This document shows positions 7,323-16,806 of a stretch of DNA of 64,000 nucleotides, piece after piece. Source of the stretch: Acidithiobacillus marinus (GTDB lineage: Bacteria; Pseudomonadota; Gammaproteobacteria; Acidithiobacillales; Acidithiobacillaceae); the NCBI RefSeq assembly GCF_002847505.1, contig NZ_MXAV01000020.1, positions 31,856 to 95,855 of the forward strand. Reading direction: 5' to 3'. Positions within the stretch are counted from its first letter, which is position 1; each line of letters opens with the position of its first letter. The translations under genes and the position numbers were made by a program. Below the pieces are notes generated by a model that made no database searches, was not told the DNA's origin, and saw only the letters and a program-made list of their open reading frames with translations.

Positions 7323-8567
7323 ATGGGTGCATTCAATACAGCATTAAGTGGTTTGCAGGCGGCCAATTCTGATTTACAGGTGTTGGGTAATAATATCTCC
7401 AATGCGAATACGGTGGGGTTCAAAAGCTCCAATGCCGAGTTTGCCGATGCCTATGCTTCGGCCATGGCCAATACTGCGCCTACAGACGGACAGGTAGGTA
7501 TTGGTACAACGGTTCAGACGATTGCCCAACAATTTACCCAGGGCAATATCCAGACAACCAGCAATCCGCTGGATGTGGCAATCAATGGTAATGGTTTTTT
7601 TCAATTCAATTATAATGGCTCTACGGTTTATGGACGTAATGGACAGTTCCAGCTCAATAAAAATGGCGTCATTGTAGACGCCAATGGCGGCGAGTTGATT
7701 GGTGTTCAGGCGCAGAATGGCAAGCTGACCGGAGCCAGTGGTCCATTAACCATCAATCAGAATGCCATTGCCCCACAGGCTACCTCGGGATTGAGTCTGG
7801 GCTTAAATCTGGATTCCACTAATACACCGCTGAGTGGTGCAATTAATATCAATGACCCAAGCACTTATAATTATTCTACGACGACAACTGTTTACGACAG
7901 TCTGGGAACCCCACAGTTATTGACCACTTATTATCAATTACAAAGTGGTTCAGCAACAACAAGCTCTGGACAGACCTGGAATGTCGATTACTCGGTTACG
8001 GGTACCAATGGCGCCAGCGGCATTACGTCTGGCAGTGTAGGCACCTTGCAATTTAATAATCTGGGGCAGGAAACCAGTTCGACCTCCACCCCTATATCCG
8101 GTATTTCCTGGGCAGATGGCGCAGCTTCCACCACCATCAATGTGAATTTTAGCGGTAGCACCAATTACAACTCTCCCAATTCGGTGATTACCAATAACAG
8201 TAATGGTTATAGTGCCGGCCAATTGTCAGGGCTCTCCATTGACTCCGGTGGTAATATTTTCGGGCGTTATAGTAACGGTGAATCGCAGCTCATGGGGCAA
8301 ATCAGCCTGACGCGGTTTCCGGATAATAACGGTCTACAAAATCTCGGCAACAATTACTGGGCGGAAACCTATGTATCCGGACAACCGCTGTCCGGTCAGC
8401 CGGGCAGTTCCAATCTTGGGGTTTTGCAGGCGGGTGCTGTGGAGCAGTCCAATGTGAATATTTCAAAGGATCTCGTCAATCTGATTGTGGCGCAACAAGC
8501 CTACCAGGCCAATGCCCAGACCATTAAAACTCAGAATACCGTGGTGCAGACGCTCTTGAGTTTGTAA
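7323..8567 (+). CDS. flgE: FlgE hook protein
   Basis: 414 residues, similar to short proteobacterial FlgE. N-terminus GAFNTALSGLQAANSDLQVL then NNISNANTVGFKSSNAEFAD, and the C-terminus EQSNVNISKDLVNLIVAQQAYQANAQTIKTQN (quoted motif in parts) form the D0 coiled-coil. The middle is Ser/Thr/Asn-rich, variable hook surface. SD AAGGAG. FlgE forms the universal joint after the rod is complete. Confidence 0.96.
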   Translation: MGAFNTALSGLQAANSDLQVLGNNISNANTVGFKSSNAEFADAYASAMANTAPTDGQVGIGTTVQTIAQQFTQGNIQTTSNPLDVAINGNGFFQFNYNGSTVYGRNGQFQLNKNGVIVDANGGELIGVQAQNGKLTGASGPLTINQNAIAPQATSGLSLGLNLDSTNTPLSGAININDPSTYNYSTTTTVYDSLGTPQLLTTYYQLQSGSATTSSGQTWNVDYSVTGTNGASGITSGSVGTLQFNNLGQETSSTSTPISGISWADGAASTTINVNFSGSTNYNSPNSVITNNSNGYSAGQLSGLSIDSGGNIFGRYSNGESQLMGQISLTRFPDNNGLQNLGNNYWAETYVSGQPLSGQPGSSNLGVLQAGAVEQSNVNISKDLVNLIVAQQAYQANAQTIKTQNTVVQTLLSL

Positions 8568-8578
8568 GAGGATAAATC

Positions 8579-9319
8579 ATGGATACCCTTTATATTGCCA
8601 TGAGCGGTGCCAACGCCATTCTGCAGAAGCAGACGGTCACCGCCAATAATCTGGCCAATGCCAACACCACCGGTTACCGCGCCGACGAAGCCCAATTCAG
8701 CGCATTGCCTGTTTATGGACAGGGTTTGCCGACCCGCGCCTATACGGCTACGGAAACCCCCAGCTTGGATTTTCAGTCGGGACCCATTGTCCACACCGGC
8801 CGACCGCTGGACGTGGCAGTGAATGGCCAGGGCTGGTTGACCGTGCAGGGCCCTGACGGTCAAGAGGCTTATACCCGGGATGGGAACTTGCAGCTCAATG
8901 GTCAGGGTATTCTCATGACGGCAACCGGCCATCCGGTGCTGGGCGTCAATGGCGCACCGATTTCTCTGCCACCCATGCAGTCTCTGGTGATTGGCAGTGA
9001 CGGGGTCATCTCTGGAGTTCCGGTAGGGAGTCAGCCCAATGCCATCGTGACCATCAACCAGATCAAGCTGGTGAATCCTTCAGAAAAAGGCTTACAGAAA
9101 AATCCCGATGGTCTTTTTCAGAACAGCGACGGCAAACCCGCCCCCGAGGATGGTAATGTCGTGCTGGAGCCTGGCGCTCTGGAAGGCAGCAATGTGAATC
9201 CGGTCAATGCCATGATCCAGATGCTGGAAGACACACGGCAATTCGACATGCAGACCAAATTGATGCAGACCGTATCCCAGGATCGGCAAAGCGCCAATCA
9301 ATTGCTGGTTCTGTCATAA
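8579..9319 (+). CDS. flgF: FlgF proximal rod protein
   Basis: 246 residues. N-terminus YIAMSGANAILQKQTVTANN and NLANANTTGYRADEAQFSAL, a central GRPLDVAVNGQGWLTVQ, and a C-terminal EGSNVNPVNAMIQMLEDTRQFDMQ (in parts) identify FlgF rather than FlgG. It follows flgE by 11 bp with AGAGGA as SD. Confidence 0.95.
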   Translation: MDTLYIAMSGANAILQKQTVTANNLANANTTGYRADEAQFSALPVYGQGLPTRAYTATETPSLDFQSGPIVHTGRPLDVAVNGQGWLTVQGPDGQEAYTRDGNLQLNGQGILMTATGHPVLGVNGAPISLPPMQSLVIGSDGVISGVPVGSQPNAIVTINQIKLVNPSEKGLQKNPDGLFQNSDGKPAPEDGNVVLEPGALEGSNVNPVNAMIQMLEDTRQFDMQTKLMQTVSQDRQSANQLLVLS

Positions 9320-9339
9320 TTTATCAGGAGTAATCCATC

Positions 9340-10125
9340 ATGATGCGTTCTCTTTATGTGGCAGCAACCGGGCTGGAAGGTGAGCAGACCAAAATGGACG
9401 TAATCGCCAATAATCTGGCGAACGTCAATACCACCGGGTTCAAGCAGTCCCGAGCTGTATTTCAGGATCTGCTTTATCAAAATCTGCGCCAGCCCGGTGC
9501 CCAGTCTTCACAAACCACGCAATACCCATCGGGGCTGCAGTTGGGAACCGGTGTAAGGGTGATGTCCACAGAGCGATTGATGACCCAGGGCAACTTGACC
9601 CAGACGGGGAACGCTCTGGATGTGGGGATCAATGGGCAAGGTTTTTTTCAGATCATGCAACCCAATGGTACCATTGCCTATAGTCGGGATGGCACTTTTC
9701 AGATGAATAATCAGGGACAATTGGTCAATTCCAATGGTTACCTGCTCCAGCCGCCGGTCACCATTCCACCCAATGCCCAGTCCATCACTATCGGCAATGA
9801 TGGTACGGTATCGGTGGTCTTGCCGGGGCAAGCGCAGCCCCAGCAGGTCGGTACCATCCAACTTGCCAACTTTATCAACCCCACGGGTTTGCAGAGTATT
9901 GGCGATAATCTCTACTTGCAGACTGGATCTTCCGGAGCTCCGCAAACAGGGCAACCCACCCTCAATGGGCTGGGCTCCGTGCAGCAGGGTTATCTGGAAT
10001 CCTCCAATGTCAATGTGGTGTCGGAACTGGTGGATATGATTGCTACCCAGCGCGCTTACGAAATCAACAGCAAGGCGGTATCCACGTCGGATTCCATGCT
10101 GGGTTATCTCACCCAGAATTTGTGA
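9340..10125 (+). CDS. flgG: FlgG distal rod protein
   Basis: 261 residues, the standard FlgG length. N-terminus [19 protein letters not shown] followed by [22 protein letters not shown]-terminus [20 protein letters not shown] then [15 protein letters not shown]. FlgG forms the distal rod, which passes through the P and L rings. ATG ATG at 9340/9343 gives two possible starts; AGGAG lies upstream. Confidence 0.97.
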   Translation: MMRSLYVAATGLEGEQTKMDVIANNLANVNTTGFKQSRAVFQDLLYQNLRQPGAQSSQTTQYPSGLQLGTGVRVMSTERLMTQGNLTQTGNALDVGINGQGFFQIMQPNGTIAYSRDGTFQMNNQGQLVNSNGYLLQPPVTIPPNAQSITIGNDGTVSVVLPGQAQPQQVGTIQLANFINPTGLQSIGDNLYLQTGSSGAPQTGQPTLNGLGSVQQGYLESSNVNVVSELVDMIATQRAYEINSKAVSTSDSMLGYLTQNL

Positions 10126-10135
10126 GGCTGATACA

Positions 10136-10897
10136 ATGCGCACTCCAGCCATGAGTAAACACAGCACTGATTTTGCGGCGTCTTCAGGACATATCGGGAT
10201 GCTTTTGCTGCGTCTGGGGCTGCTGCTGATATTGGCTATGGGCTTGAGTGCCTGCGCCAGTCTGCAGGGAGATCATGATGTTAAACCCTTAAAGCCATTG
10301 CCGATACCTGCAGAACCGGAATCATTGGCGGCGCATGCCCCTAATGGTGCCATCTGGCAGGCGGGTACCAATGTGTCCTTGTTCAGTGATAATCGCGCCA
10401 ATCGCGTGGGTGATCTGATTACCGTTCTGATTCAGGAAAACTCTAGTGCCAGCAATAATACCAACACGGCCATCAACACTTCGGATTCTCTGAGTGCGGC
10501 GCTGACCAATTTCTTTGGCATAGTTCCTGCTTTTGGAAGTGTGGCGGGAACACCCTTCAGTCCGAGCATGGGCGCTAATAGTGCCCAGAAGTATGGCGGA
10601 ACAGGGGCGACATCCCAGAGTAATACGTTTAAGGCGACCCTGGAGGTGACTGTGGTGCGTGTGCAAGGTAACGGCAATCTGGTCATTGAAGGCTCTAAAG
10701 AGGTGCTGCTCAATGGCGGTCATGAATACATCCGGGTCGCGGGTGTTGTGAGGCCTGCAGATGTGACCCCGCAGAATACGATACTTTCCACCCAGATTGC
10801 TGATGCCCGCGTCGAATACAGCGGCAATGGCACGATTTATTCAGCAGCAAGAATGCCTTGGCTGGCGCGCTTCTTCCTGTCACTATGGCCTTTCTGA
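10136..10897 (+). CDS. flgH: FlgH L-ring lipoprotein
   Basis: 253 residues from ATG 10136 (ATG 10151 is an alternative); the frame is open upstream within flgG but without a start signal. A lipoprotein signal ends in the lipobox LSAC with Cys at about residue 40. The mature part has IWQAGTNVSLFSDNRANRVGD and the conserved end GVVRPADVTPQNTILSTQIADARVEYSGNG (in parts). FlgH forms the L ring in the outer membrane, so the organism is Gram-negative. Confidence 0.94.
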   Translation: MRTPAMSKHSTDFAASSGHIGMLLLRLGLLLILAMGLSACASLQGDHDVKPLKPLPIPAEPESLAAHAPNGAIWQAGTNVSLFSDNRANRVGDLITVLIQENSSASNNTNTAINTSDSLSAALTNFFGIVPAFGSVAGTPFSPSMGANSAQKYGGTGATSQSNTFKATLEVTVVRVQGNGNLVIEGSKEVLLNGGHEYIRVAGVVRPADVTPQNTILSTQIADARVEYSGNGTIYSAARMPWLARFFLSLWPF

Positions 10898-10905
10898 GGA
10901 AGGTG

Positions 10906-12036
10906 ATGATGAACAAGCACTTTCGCTCCTTACTCGCGCTATGCATGATACTAGGTCTGACCATTCTGGTGGGCTTGGAGACTGCTCAGGCGGAAACCAT
11001 CCGCAATCTGGTCGCCGTAGGTGGGGTACGGAGTAACCAGTTAGTAGGTTATGGCCTGGTGGTCGGACTCAATGGTACCGGCGATCAGGCCACCCAGGTG
11101 CCCTATACCACCCAATCCCTGCTGAACATGTTCCAGCGCCTGGGCATCAATTTACCCGCTTCTGTGGCCACGAACCTGCAGCCCAAGGATGTGGCTGCGG
11201 TGATTGTCACCGCACATCTGCCGCCTTTTGCGCAGCCCGGGCAGACCATCAATGTCACGGTTTCGGCGGTGGGTAATGCCAGCAGCCTGGCCGGGGGAAC
11301 CCTGCTGATGACGCCGCTGAAGGGTGCCGACGGGCAAACCTACGCGGTCGCCCAGGGTAGTTTGATTGTCAGTGGATTCGGGGCCAGCAGTAATGGCTCT
11401 TCGGCGCAGGTGAATATTACCACTGCGGGGACCATTCCCAATGGTGCCAACGTCGAGCGTTCCGTGTCTTCCGGCTTTGACCAGGCCGGGCCAATGATGC
11501 TGGAGTTGCATCAACCGAGTTTTACTACGGCAGCGCGGATTGCCAATGTGATCAATCAACAGATGGGGTATGGGGTGGCAGAAGCCCTGAATGCCGGAGA
11601 AGTACGGGTGAATGCCCCCGGCACCCCCGGTGCGCGTGTCAATTTTCTGTCGCAGATCGAAAACCTGAACGTCAGTCCCGAAACGCCGCTGGCGAAAGTG
11701 GTGATTGATGCGCGCAGTGGTACGGTCGTGCTGGGGCAGAATGTGACCCTGGGAGCCTGTGCTGTTGCTCACGGTAATCTGTCGGTGACCATTTCCCAAA
11801 AGTACCTGGTCAGTCAGCCGAATCCTCTGGGTGCCGGGCAGACGGTGGTTGCCCCCCAGGCCAATGTGAAGGTTACTCAGCCCCAGGCCAAGCTCTTGAT
11901 GTTTGAACCGGGAGTCAGCCTGGAGGCAGTAGTGCGGGCGCTGAACGCTGTTGGGGCGACACCGACGGATCTGATCGCCATCTTGCAGGCCATGAAAGCC
12001 GCAGGCGCCCTGCATGCACAGCTGGAAGTGATATGA
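10906..12036 (+). CDS. flgI: FlgI P-ring protein
   Basis: 376 residues from ATG 10906, chosen because GAGGAAGG lies directly upstream; the frame is open to 10858 in flgH. A Sec signal peptide (LLALCMILGLTILVGLETAQA) precedes mature ETIRNLVAVGGVRSNQLVGYG and the GLVVGLNGTGDQ motif. It ends LNAVGATPTDLIAILQAMKAAGALHAQLEVI, typical of FlgI. Forms the periplasmic P ring with FlgA help. Confidence 0.95.
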   Translation: MMNKHFRSLLALCMILGLTILVGLETAQAETIRNLVAVGGVRSNQLVGYGLVVGLNGTGDQATQVPYTTQSLLNMFQRLGINLPASVATNLQPKDVAAVIVTAHLPPFAQPGQTINVTVSAVGNASSLAGGTLLMTPLKGADGQTYAVAQGSLIVSGFGASSNGSSAQVNITTAGTIPNGANVERSVSSGFDQAGPMMLELHQPSFTTAARIANVINQQMGYGVAEALNAGEVRVNAPGTPGARVNFLSQIENLNVSPETPLAKVVIDARSGTVVLGQNVTLGACAVAHGNLSVTISQKYLVSQPNPLGAGQTVVAPQANVKVTQPQAKLLMFEPGVSLEAVVRALNAVGATPTDLIAILQAMKAAGALHAQLEVI

Positions 12037-13010
12037 GTGGCACTGGAATACAGCTGACGGCAAACACCACGGCCACAGCCGTCAGCCCCCAGGCAGCGGC
12101 TGCGACGGCCAGTGACGCTCTGAATTTTTCTGGTCTGAGTCAGTTGCGCAGTGATGCCGATGCCCATGATCCCAAGACCATTCTGGCGGTAGCCAAGCAA
12201 TTTGAGGCGGTGTTACTGCAGGAAATGCTCTCGGCCATGTCGGCAACGTCTTTCGGCTCGGATTTGACCGGAAAAAACTCCGGCCCGCTGATGAAGTCCC
12301 TCTTTAATCAGCAAATCGCCCAAACCGTCAGCCAAGGGCAGGGGATAGGTATCGCCCAGACCCTCGCCAAGGAAATTGCCACCCGTTACCACTTGCATTG
12401 GGGCAAGCAGAATGCTGCGCAAAGTGCTGACAAGCCGCTAAGCATGCCCGCACGAAATGCGGGCTTGTCCGCTCCCTTGGCATCCTCTGCCATGTCTCCG
12501 GAATCCTGGGTGAAACCTTCACAGTCTTTGCTGGAGCAAGCGAAATCCTTTGTCCAATCCATTTTGCCGGCCGTGCGGGTAGCCGCACAGAAGCTTGGCG
12601 TGGCACCTACCGCCATTATTGCCCAGGCTGCCCTGGAAACGGGCTGGGGCAGCCATGTGGCCGGTAATAATCTGTTTGGTATTAAAGGCGGTGGGGGCTG
12701 GCTGGGCACATCAGTACATAGTCTGACCCATGAATTCGAAAATGGCGTCAATGAAGTTGAAAATGCGGCTTTTCGCGCCTATCAGAATGTGGGGGAAAGT
12801 GTGCATAATTATGCCCAGTTGCTGCTGAATAATCCCCGTTATCGCCAGGCTTTGGGGCAGGGCAACAATATCGCCGGATTTGCCGAAGCTCTGCAGCAGG
12901 GGGGATATGCCACAGATCCGCACTATGCCAGCAAGCTGGTGGCAGTGGCTGAAAGCCCGCTCATGCAGACAGTCATGGGAGATTTATCAGGTGAAAATGC
13001 CGCCAGTTAA
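12033..13010 (+). CDS. flgJ: FlgJ rod scaffold and peptidoglycan hydrolase
   Basis: 325 residues, the two-domain FlgJ. Residues about 45-115 are the rod-binding domain (AKQFEAVLLQEMLSAM). Residues about 165-315 are a GH73 glucosaminidase domain with catalytic Glu in AQAALETGWGSH, and the NLFGIKG motif. It opens the peptidoglycan so that the rod can pass. The start overlaps the flgI stop (ATGA). The last bases of the gene form the -35 half of a sigma-28 promoter for the next genes. Confidence 0.95.
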   Translation: MSGTGIQLTANTTATAVSPQAAAATASDALNFSGLSQLRSDADAHDPKTILAVAKQFEAVLLQEMLSAMSATSFGSDLTGKNSGPLMKSLFNQQIAQTVSQGQGIGIAQTLAKEIATRYHLHWGKQNAAQSADKPLSMPARNAGLSAPLASSAMSPESWVKPSQSLLEQAKSFVQSILPAVRVAAQKLGVAPTAIIAQAALETGWGSHVAGNNLFGIKGGGGWLGTSVHSLTHEFENGVNEVENAAFRAYQNVGESVHNYAQLLLNNPRYRQALGQGNNIAGFAEALQQGGYATDPHYASKLVAVAESPLMQTVMGDLSGENAAS

Positions 13011-13034
13011 ACTTTATGGCATTTGTGCCGTTAA
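13008..13034 (+). promoter_or_regulatory. sigma-28 (FliA) promoter before the FlgN-like gene and flgKL
   Basis: TAAACTTT-N11-GCCGTTAA matches the FliA consensus TAAAGTTT-N11-GCCGATAA at 7/8 and 7/8 positions with exact spacing. It starts on the flgJ stop codon and lies 36 bp before the 13071 start. This agrees with flgKL being late (class 3) genes in other flagellar systems. Confidence 0.8.
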
Positions 13035-13070
13035 TCAAATAGGGCCTCATTTGCAGGCGGGAGATTCTCG

Positions 13071-13427
13071 ATGAGCGATGCATCCATGCAGCAGGAACTG
13101 GAAACCGTTCGTCAGTTGACTCAGGTTCTGGAAAACCAGAAACAGTGGCTGGCGCAGGGTGACTGGACGCAGCCCATGCCTGATGCCGATATGACGGAGC
13201 GCTTGGGAAAGCGCTTACTGAGCATGCGCAGCAATCATCCTGAGGCTGTTCCCTCCGCAGAACTCAAAGAAGCTGTGCTGATGCTGCAGGAGCACTACAG
13301 TGCCCTGGACCATGCCTTACGGGTGGCTGGTTCCGGCCTGGGGGAGGCGCTGATGATGCTGCGTGAACAAACAGGTCTGGTTTATGGCAGTGCAGAGTCC
13401 ACCGGTCGATCTTTAGGGAGTGCTTGA
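13071..13427 (+). CDS. small helical protein before flgK, putative FlgN-like chaperone
   Basis: 118 residues, nearly all helical (QQELETVRQLTQVLENQKQW; LKEAVLMLQEHYSALDHALR), no signal peptide or membrane segment, no domain recognised with certainty. Its position directly behind a sigma-28 promoter and directly before flgK and flgL, plus the size, suggest a FlgN/FliT-type export chaperone for FlgK/FlgL. It would be a second one beside the flgN-like gene at 3892. The function is inferred from context. Confidence 0.6.
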   Translation: MSDASMQQELETVRQLTQVLENQKQWLAQGDWTQPMPDADMTERLGKRLLSMRSNHPEAVPSAELKEAVLMLQEHYSALDHALRVAGSGLGEALMMLREQTGLVYGSAESTGRSLGSA

Positions 13428-13429
13428 CC

Positions 13430-15457
13430 ATGTCGGGTATCAGTGGGTTGGTCAATAATGCCCTCACGGGTCTGCAGGCGGCGCAATCGGCCCTGCAGGT
13501 GACCGGTGATAATATTGCCAACGTCAATACCCCCGGTTACAGCCAGCAGAACATCGTGCAGTCCACCGCCGTGCCCACTCTTTTGGGGGGGCAGTATTAT
13601 GGTAATGGTACCCAGGTCGAATCGGTACAGCGCAGTTACAGCAGCTTTTTGCAGGGTCAGGTCTGGACGGCCAGCGCCAGTGCCAGTGGGCAGGCCAGTC
13701 TTTCCAGTTCTCTCCAGAATATTCTGGGCATCCTCAATAACGGGGGTATCAGTTCGCAGGTCAGTCAGTTTTTTTCAGGGGTGGCCCAAGTGGCTGCCAG
13801 TCCCACGGATATTCCGGCGCGCCAGAGTATGCTCAGTAACGCCCAGACTCTCAGTCAGACCTTTCAGTCTTTGGGGCAGCAACTCGCCAGTGTGGATAGC
13901 GGTGTCAATCAGCAAATTTCCGAATCTGTCAGTCAGGTCAATGCATTGAGCAAGCAGATTGCGCAACTGAATGTGCAGATTGCCGCCTCGCAAAGCGGGG
14001 CCAATGCCACACCCAATGATTTACTGGACCAGAGGGATCATCTCATCACCGAATTGAACGGTCAGGTAGGCGTGCAGGTGTTGAAGCAGAACAATCAACA
14101 GCTGAGCGTCTATTTGAGCAATGGCCAGGTATTGGTAGCGGGCAGCCAATCCTTTGCCCTGCAAACCCAGCCCAGCCCTTACAACCAGCAAACCCTCAAT
14201 GTGGGCTATGCCAGCAATGGCGCTGACTTGACCAAAAATCTGACCGGTGGAACCCTGGGTGGTCTGCTGCAATTTCGCAGCCAGTCTCTGGATCCCGCTG
14301 AAAACGGATTGGGCCTGCTCGCAGACGGCATTACTGCTGCATTGAACGCGCAGCAGGCCCAGGGCTTGAATCTGTCAGGTTCCAGCGGCACGGCCCTGTT
14401 CAGCGCCGGGCCGGTCAGTGTGTATGCCAATACCCATAACAGCAGTGGCAGTGTCTCCGTGGTCGGCACCATCACCAATGCCGGTAATCTCAGCGCCAGT
14501 CAGTATATTCTGAGCAAAAGTTCCGGCTCGGTATGGAATCTGGAGAACAGCAGCACCGGTGCTGTCGTGGCGAGCACTTCTGGGACTCCACTGAGTGGTG
14601 CTGGTGCGACGACCCTGAATTTTTCTCAGCAAGGTTTTCAATTGCAGGTGTCCGGCAGTGCTGCAGCGGGTGATAGTTTTCTGGTTGAACCCACCCGCCT
14701 GGGGGCGATGGACATGCAGACGGTCATGACAGACCCTGCGGGTATTGCCGCTGCCAGTCCTTATGTCAGCAGCCCGGGCCAGTTGCTAAGCGGCAGCAGT
14801 CTGGTGAATAACAATCGCGGCAATATGACCCTCTCGGCCGGGCAATATGTAAGTAGTAGTGGTTCGGGCGCCATTGTAGTTTCCGGTCTGTCCACTTTCC
14901 CGACACCTTTACAAATTACCATCACCAGCGGCGCCAGCCAGGAGGGCGGCACGGCCAGCTTCCAGATCAGCTCCAGTTCCGGAACCGGATCGGTGCTGGG
15001 ATCAGGAACGGTCAGTCTGGGTGGTTCCGGTACCGTCATTGATATACAAAACCCCAATGCGCCCGGAGGATATTGGCAGGTAAATCTCAGTGGTAGTCTT
15101 GCGGCTTCCGGTGATGCTTTCACCCTGAGTAAGGGGGGGGCAGGCAGCAATGGTAATGCCCAATTGATGACCGGATTGTCCACCAGCAAGATTTTGAATA
15201 GTGGAACCGCGACTTTTAATGACAATGCCGCCCAGTTGATTACCCAGGTGACCAATCAGGCCGCTCAGGCCCAGAATAATGCCCAGGCCCAACTGACGGT
15301 GCTGCAGTCTGCCCAGGCTGCCCAGCAATCCGTATCCGGCGTCAATCTGGACCAGGAAGCTGCCAATCTGGTTCAATATCAACAAGCCTACCAAGCGGCC
15401 GCCAAAGCCATTTCCGTGGGGAATACCCTGTTTCAGTCCCTGATTCAGGCCTTATAA
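13430..15457 (+). CDS. flgK: FlgK, hook-filament junction protein 1 (HAP1)
   Basis: 675 residues from ATG 13430, with AGGGAG 11 bp upstream; a TTG two codons earlier is unlikely. N-terminus GISGLVNNALTGLQAAQSAL then TGDNIANVNTPGYSQQNIV, and C-terminus SGVNLDQEAANLVQYQQAYQ then AAAKAISVGNTLFQSLIQAL are FlgK signatures. The central 350 residues are Ser/Gly-rich. Connects hook and filament. Confidence 0.95.
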   Translation: MSGISGLVNNALTGLQAAQSALQVTGDNIANVNTPGYSQQNIVQSTAVPTLLGGQYYGNGTQVESVQRSYSSFLQGQVWTASASASGQASLSSSLQNILGILNNGGISSQVSQFFSGVAQVAASPTDIPARQSMLSNAQTLSQTFQSLGQQLASVDSGVNQQISESVSQVNALSKQIAQLNVQIAASQSGANATPNDLLDQRDHLITELNGQVGVQVLKQNNQQLSVYLSNGQVLVAGSQSFALQTQPSPYNQQTLNVGYASNGADLTKNLTGGTLGGLLQFRSQSLDPAENGLGLLADGITAALNAQQAQGLNLSGSSGTALFSAGPVSVYANTHNSSGSVSVVGTITNAGNLSASQYILSKSSGSVWNLENSSTGAVVASTSGTPLSGAGATTLNFSQQGFQLQVSGSAAAGDSFLVEPTRLGAMDMQTVMTDPAGIAAASPYVSSPGQLLSGSSLVNNNRGNMTLSAGQYVSSSGSGAIVVSGLSTFPTPLQITITSGASQEGGTASFQISSSSGTGSVLGSGTVSLGGSGTVIDIQNPNAPGGYWQVNLSGSLAASGDAFTLSKGGAGSNGNAQLMTGLSTSKILNSGTATFNDNAAQLITQVTNQAAQAQNNAQAQLTVLQSAQAAQQSVSGVNLDQEAANLVQYQQAYQAAAKAISVGNTLFQSLIQAL

Positions 15458-15467
15458 GGAGCAGATC

Positions 15468-16796
15468 ATGCGCGTCAGCACCCAGGAATTTTATCAGAGC
15501 AGCCTGTATTCACTCTTGAACCAGCAAAGCACACTGAATAATCTCTCTCAGCAGCTTTCTACGGGTAATGCCCTGATCAATCCCACCAGTAATCCGGTGG
15601 CCAATGCCCAGGTGCTGGACCTCAACAGCAAAATTGCCAATCTGGGCAGCTATCAGCAAAGTAATACCTATGCACAGCAGGATCTGGGCATGAGTTCCAG
15701 CACGCTGCAAAGTGTCGGCACCCTCATGAATCAGGTCCAGCAACTGGCGGTGCAGATGAATAATGCCACCGTCAATGCCAGTGATCTGCATAACGCGGTG
15801 ACCACCATGCAGGGCAATTTGCAGCAACTGGTGCAACTGGCCAACACCCAGGACGCCAACGGGACTTATATTTATGGTGGTTCCCAGGCCAACACTCCGC
15901 CATTTCAGCTTCAGAGTGATGGAAAGGTGCAGTATCTCGGCGATTCCAGCCAAAAAACCCTAGAAATTGGTCCGGGACTCACGACACCCATTTCCCAGGC
16001 AGGAAACGCGGTTTTCATGAACACCCTGGCGGGCAACGGGACGTTTACCGTCAGCGCCTCTGGTAGTAATTATCAGATTCCTGCGGGTAGTTCCGGAACC
16101 TCGGTCAATGCCGTGGGAAGTACCACCTTAGGTCCGGGCAGTGTGCTGAATTCTGCAACGGCCAACGCGGAATTTGTGGCGAAGGGCGTACAGTTTGAGG
16201 TTACCATCAGTAATGGTGCCAGTGGATTGACTTATAATGTCACCAGCGGAACGGGGGCGGTGGGTAGTGGTCAATGGACGGCCAGTTCCGGCAGTGTCGT
16301 CAGTGGAAAATATACCCCCGGGCAAAGTATTGCCATTCCCGCCACAGCAGGAGGTAGTCCATTCATCACTGTGCCCACTAACGGTGAGCCTGCCACCGGG
16401 CAAACTGCCTCGTTTACCCTGGCTGCTTCCAAACCACAAAGCCTGTTTCAGACTTTCAGTGACCTGATCACGGCTTTTTCGGGAGGGTCCGGTTCGCCCG
16501 GAGCCAATACCCGTCGTTCCCAGGACATCAGCAATGCCCTGGCGAACCTCAATCAGTTTCAGACCAGCCTGCTCAGCACTCAGGCACAAATAGGCTCCCA
16601 ATTGCAGCAAGCTCAAAGTGTGCAGTCGCTGAATACCAACTTGACCCAGCAGTTCCAGACTGAACAGGGGAAGCTTGCGGATGTGAGTTACCCCCAGGTC
16701 ATCACCCAGTTTCAGGAAAGCTCGACGGCACTGCAGGCAGCGCAGAAGGCCTTTGTGCAGGTGCAGGGGTTGAGTTTGTTTAATTATATTTCGTGA
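15468..16796 (+). CDS. flgL: FlgL, hook-filament junction protein 3 (HAP3)
   Basis: 442 residues. N-terminus RVSTQEFYQSSLYSLLNQQS then LSTGNALINPTSNPVANAQV shows the flagellin-like D0/D1 helices of FlgL, and the C-terminus ends SSTALQAAQKAFVQVQGLSLFNYIS (in parts). It follows flgK by 10 bp with AAGGAG. The Gly/Ser-rich centre is variable. It is the last conserved structural gene before the glycosylation island. Confidence 0.94.
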   Translation: MRVSTQEFYQSSLYSLLNQQSTLNNLSQQLSTGNALINPTSNPVANAQVLDLNSKIANLGSYQQSNTYAQQDLGMSSSTLQSVGTLMNQVQQLAVQMNNATVNASDLHNAVTTMQGNLQQLVQLANTQDANGTYIYGGSQANTPPFQLQSDGKVQYLGDSSQKTLEIGPGLTTPISQAGNAVFMNTLAGNGTFTVSASGSNYQIPAGSSGTSVNAVGSTTLGPGSVLNSATANAEFVAKGVQFEVTISNGASGLTYNVTSGTGAVGSGQWTASSGSVVSGKYTPGQSIAIPATAGGSPFITVPTNGEPATGQTASFTLAASKPQSLFQTFSDLITAFSGGSGSPGANTRRSQDISNALANLNQFQTSLLSTQAQIGSQLQQAQSVQSLNTNLTQQFQTEQGKLADVSYPQVITQFQESSTALQAAQKAFVQVQGLSLFNYIS

Positions 16797-16806
16797 GCGT
16801 TTTGGA

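Noticed and set aside
11152..12063. Antisense open frame of 303 codons over flgI
   Set aside because: Shadow of flgI codon usage; low-complexity His/Arg/Gly product without domains.
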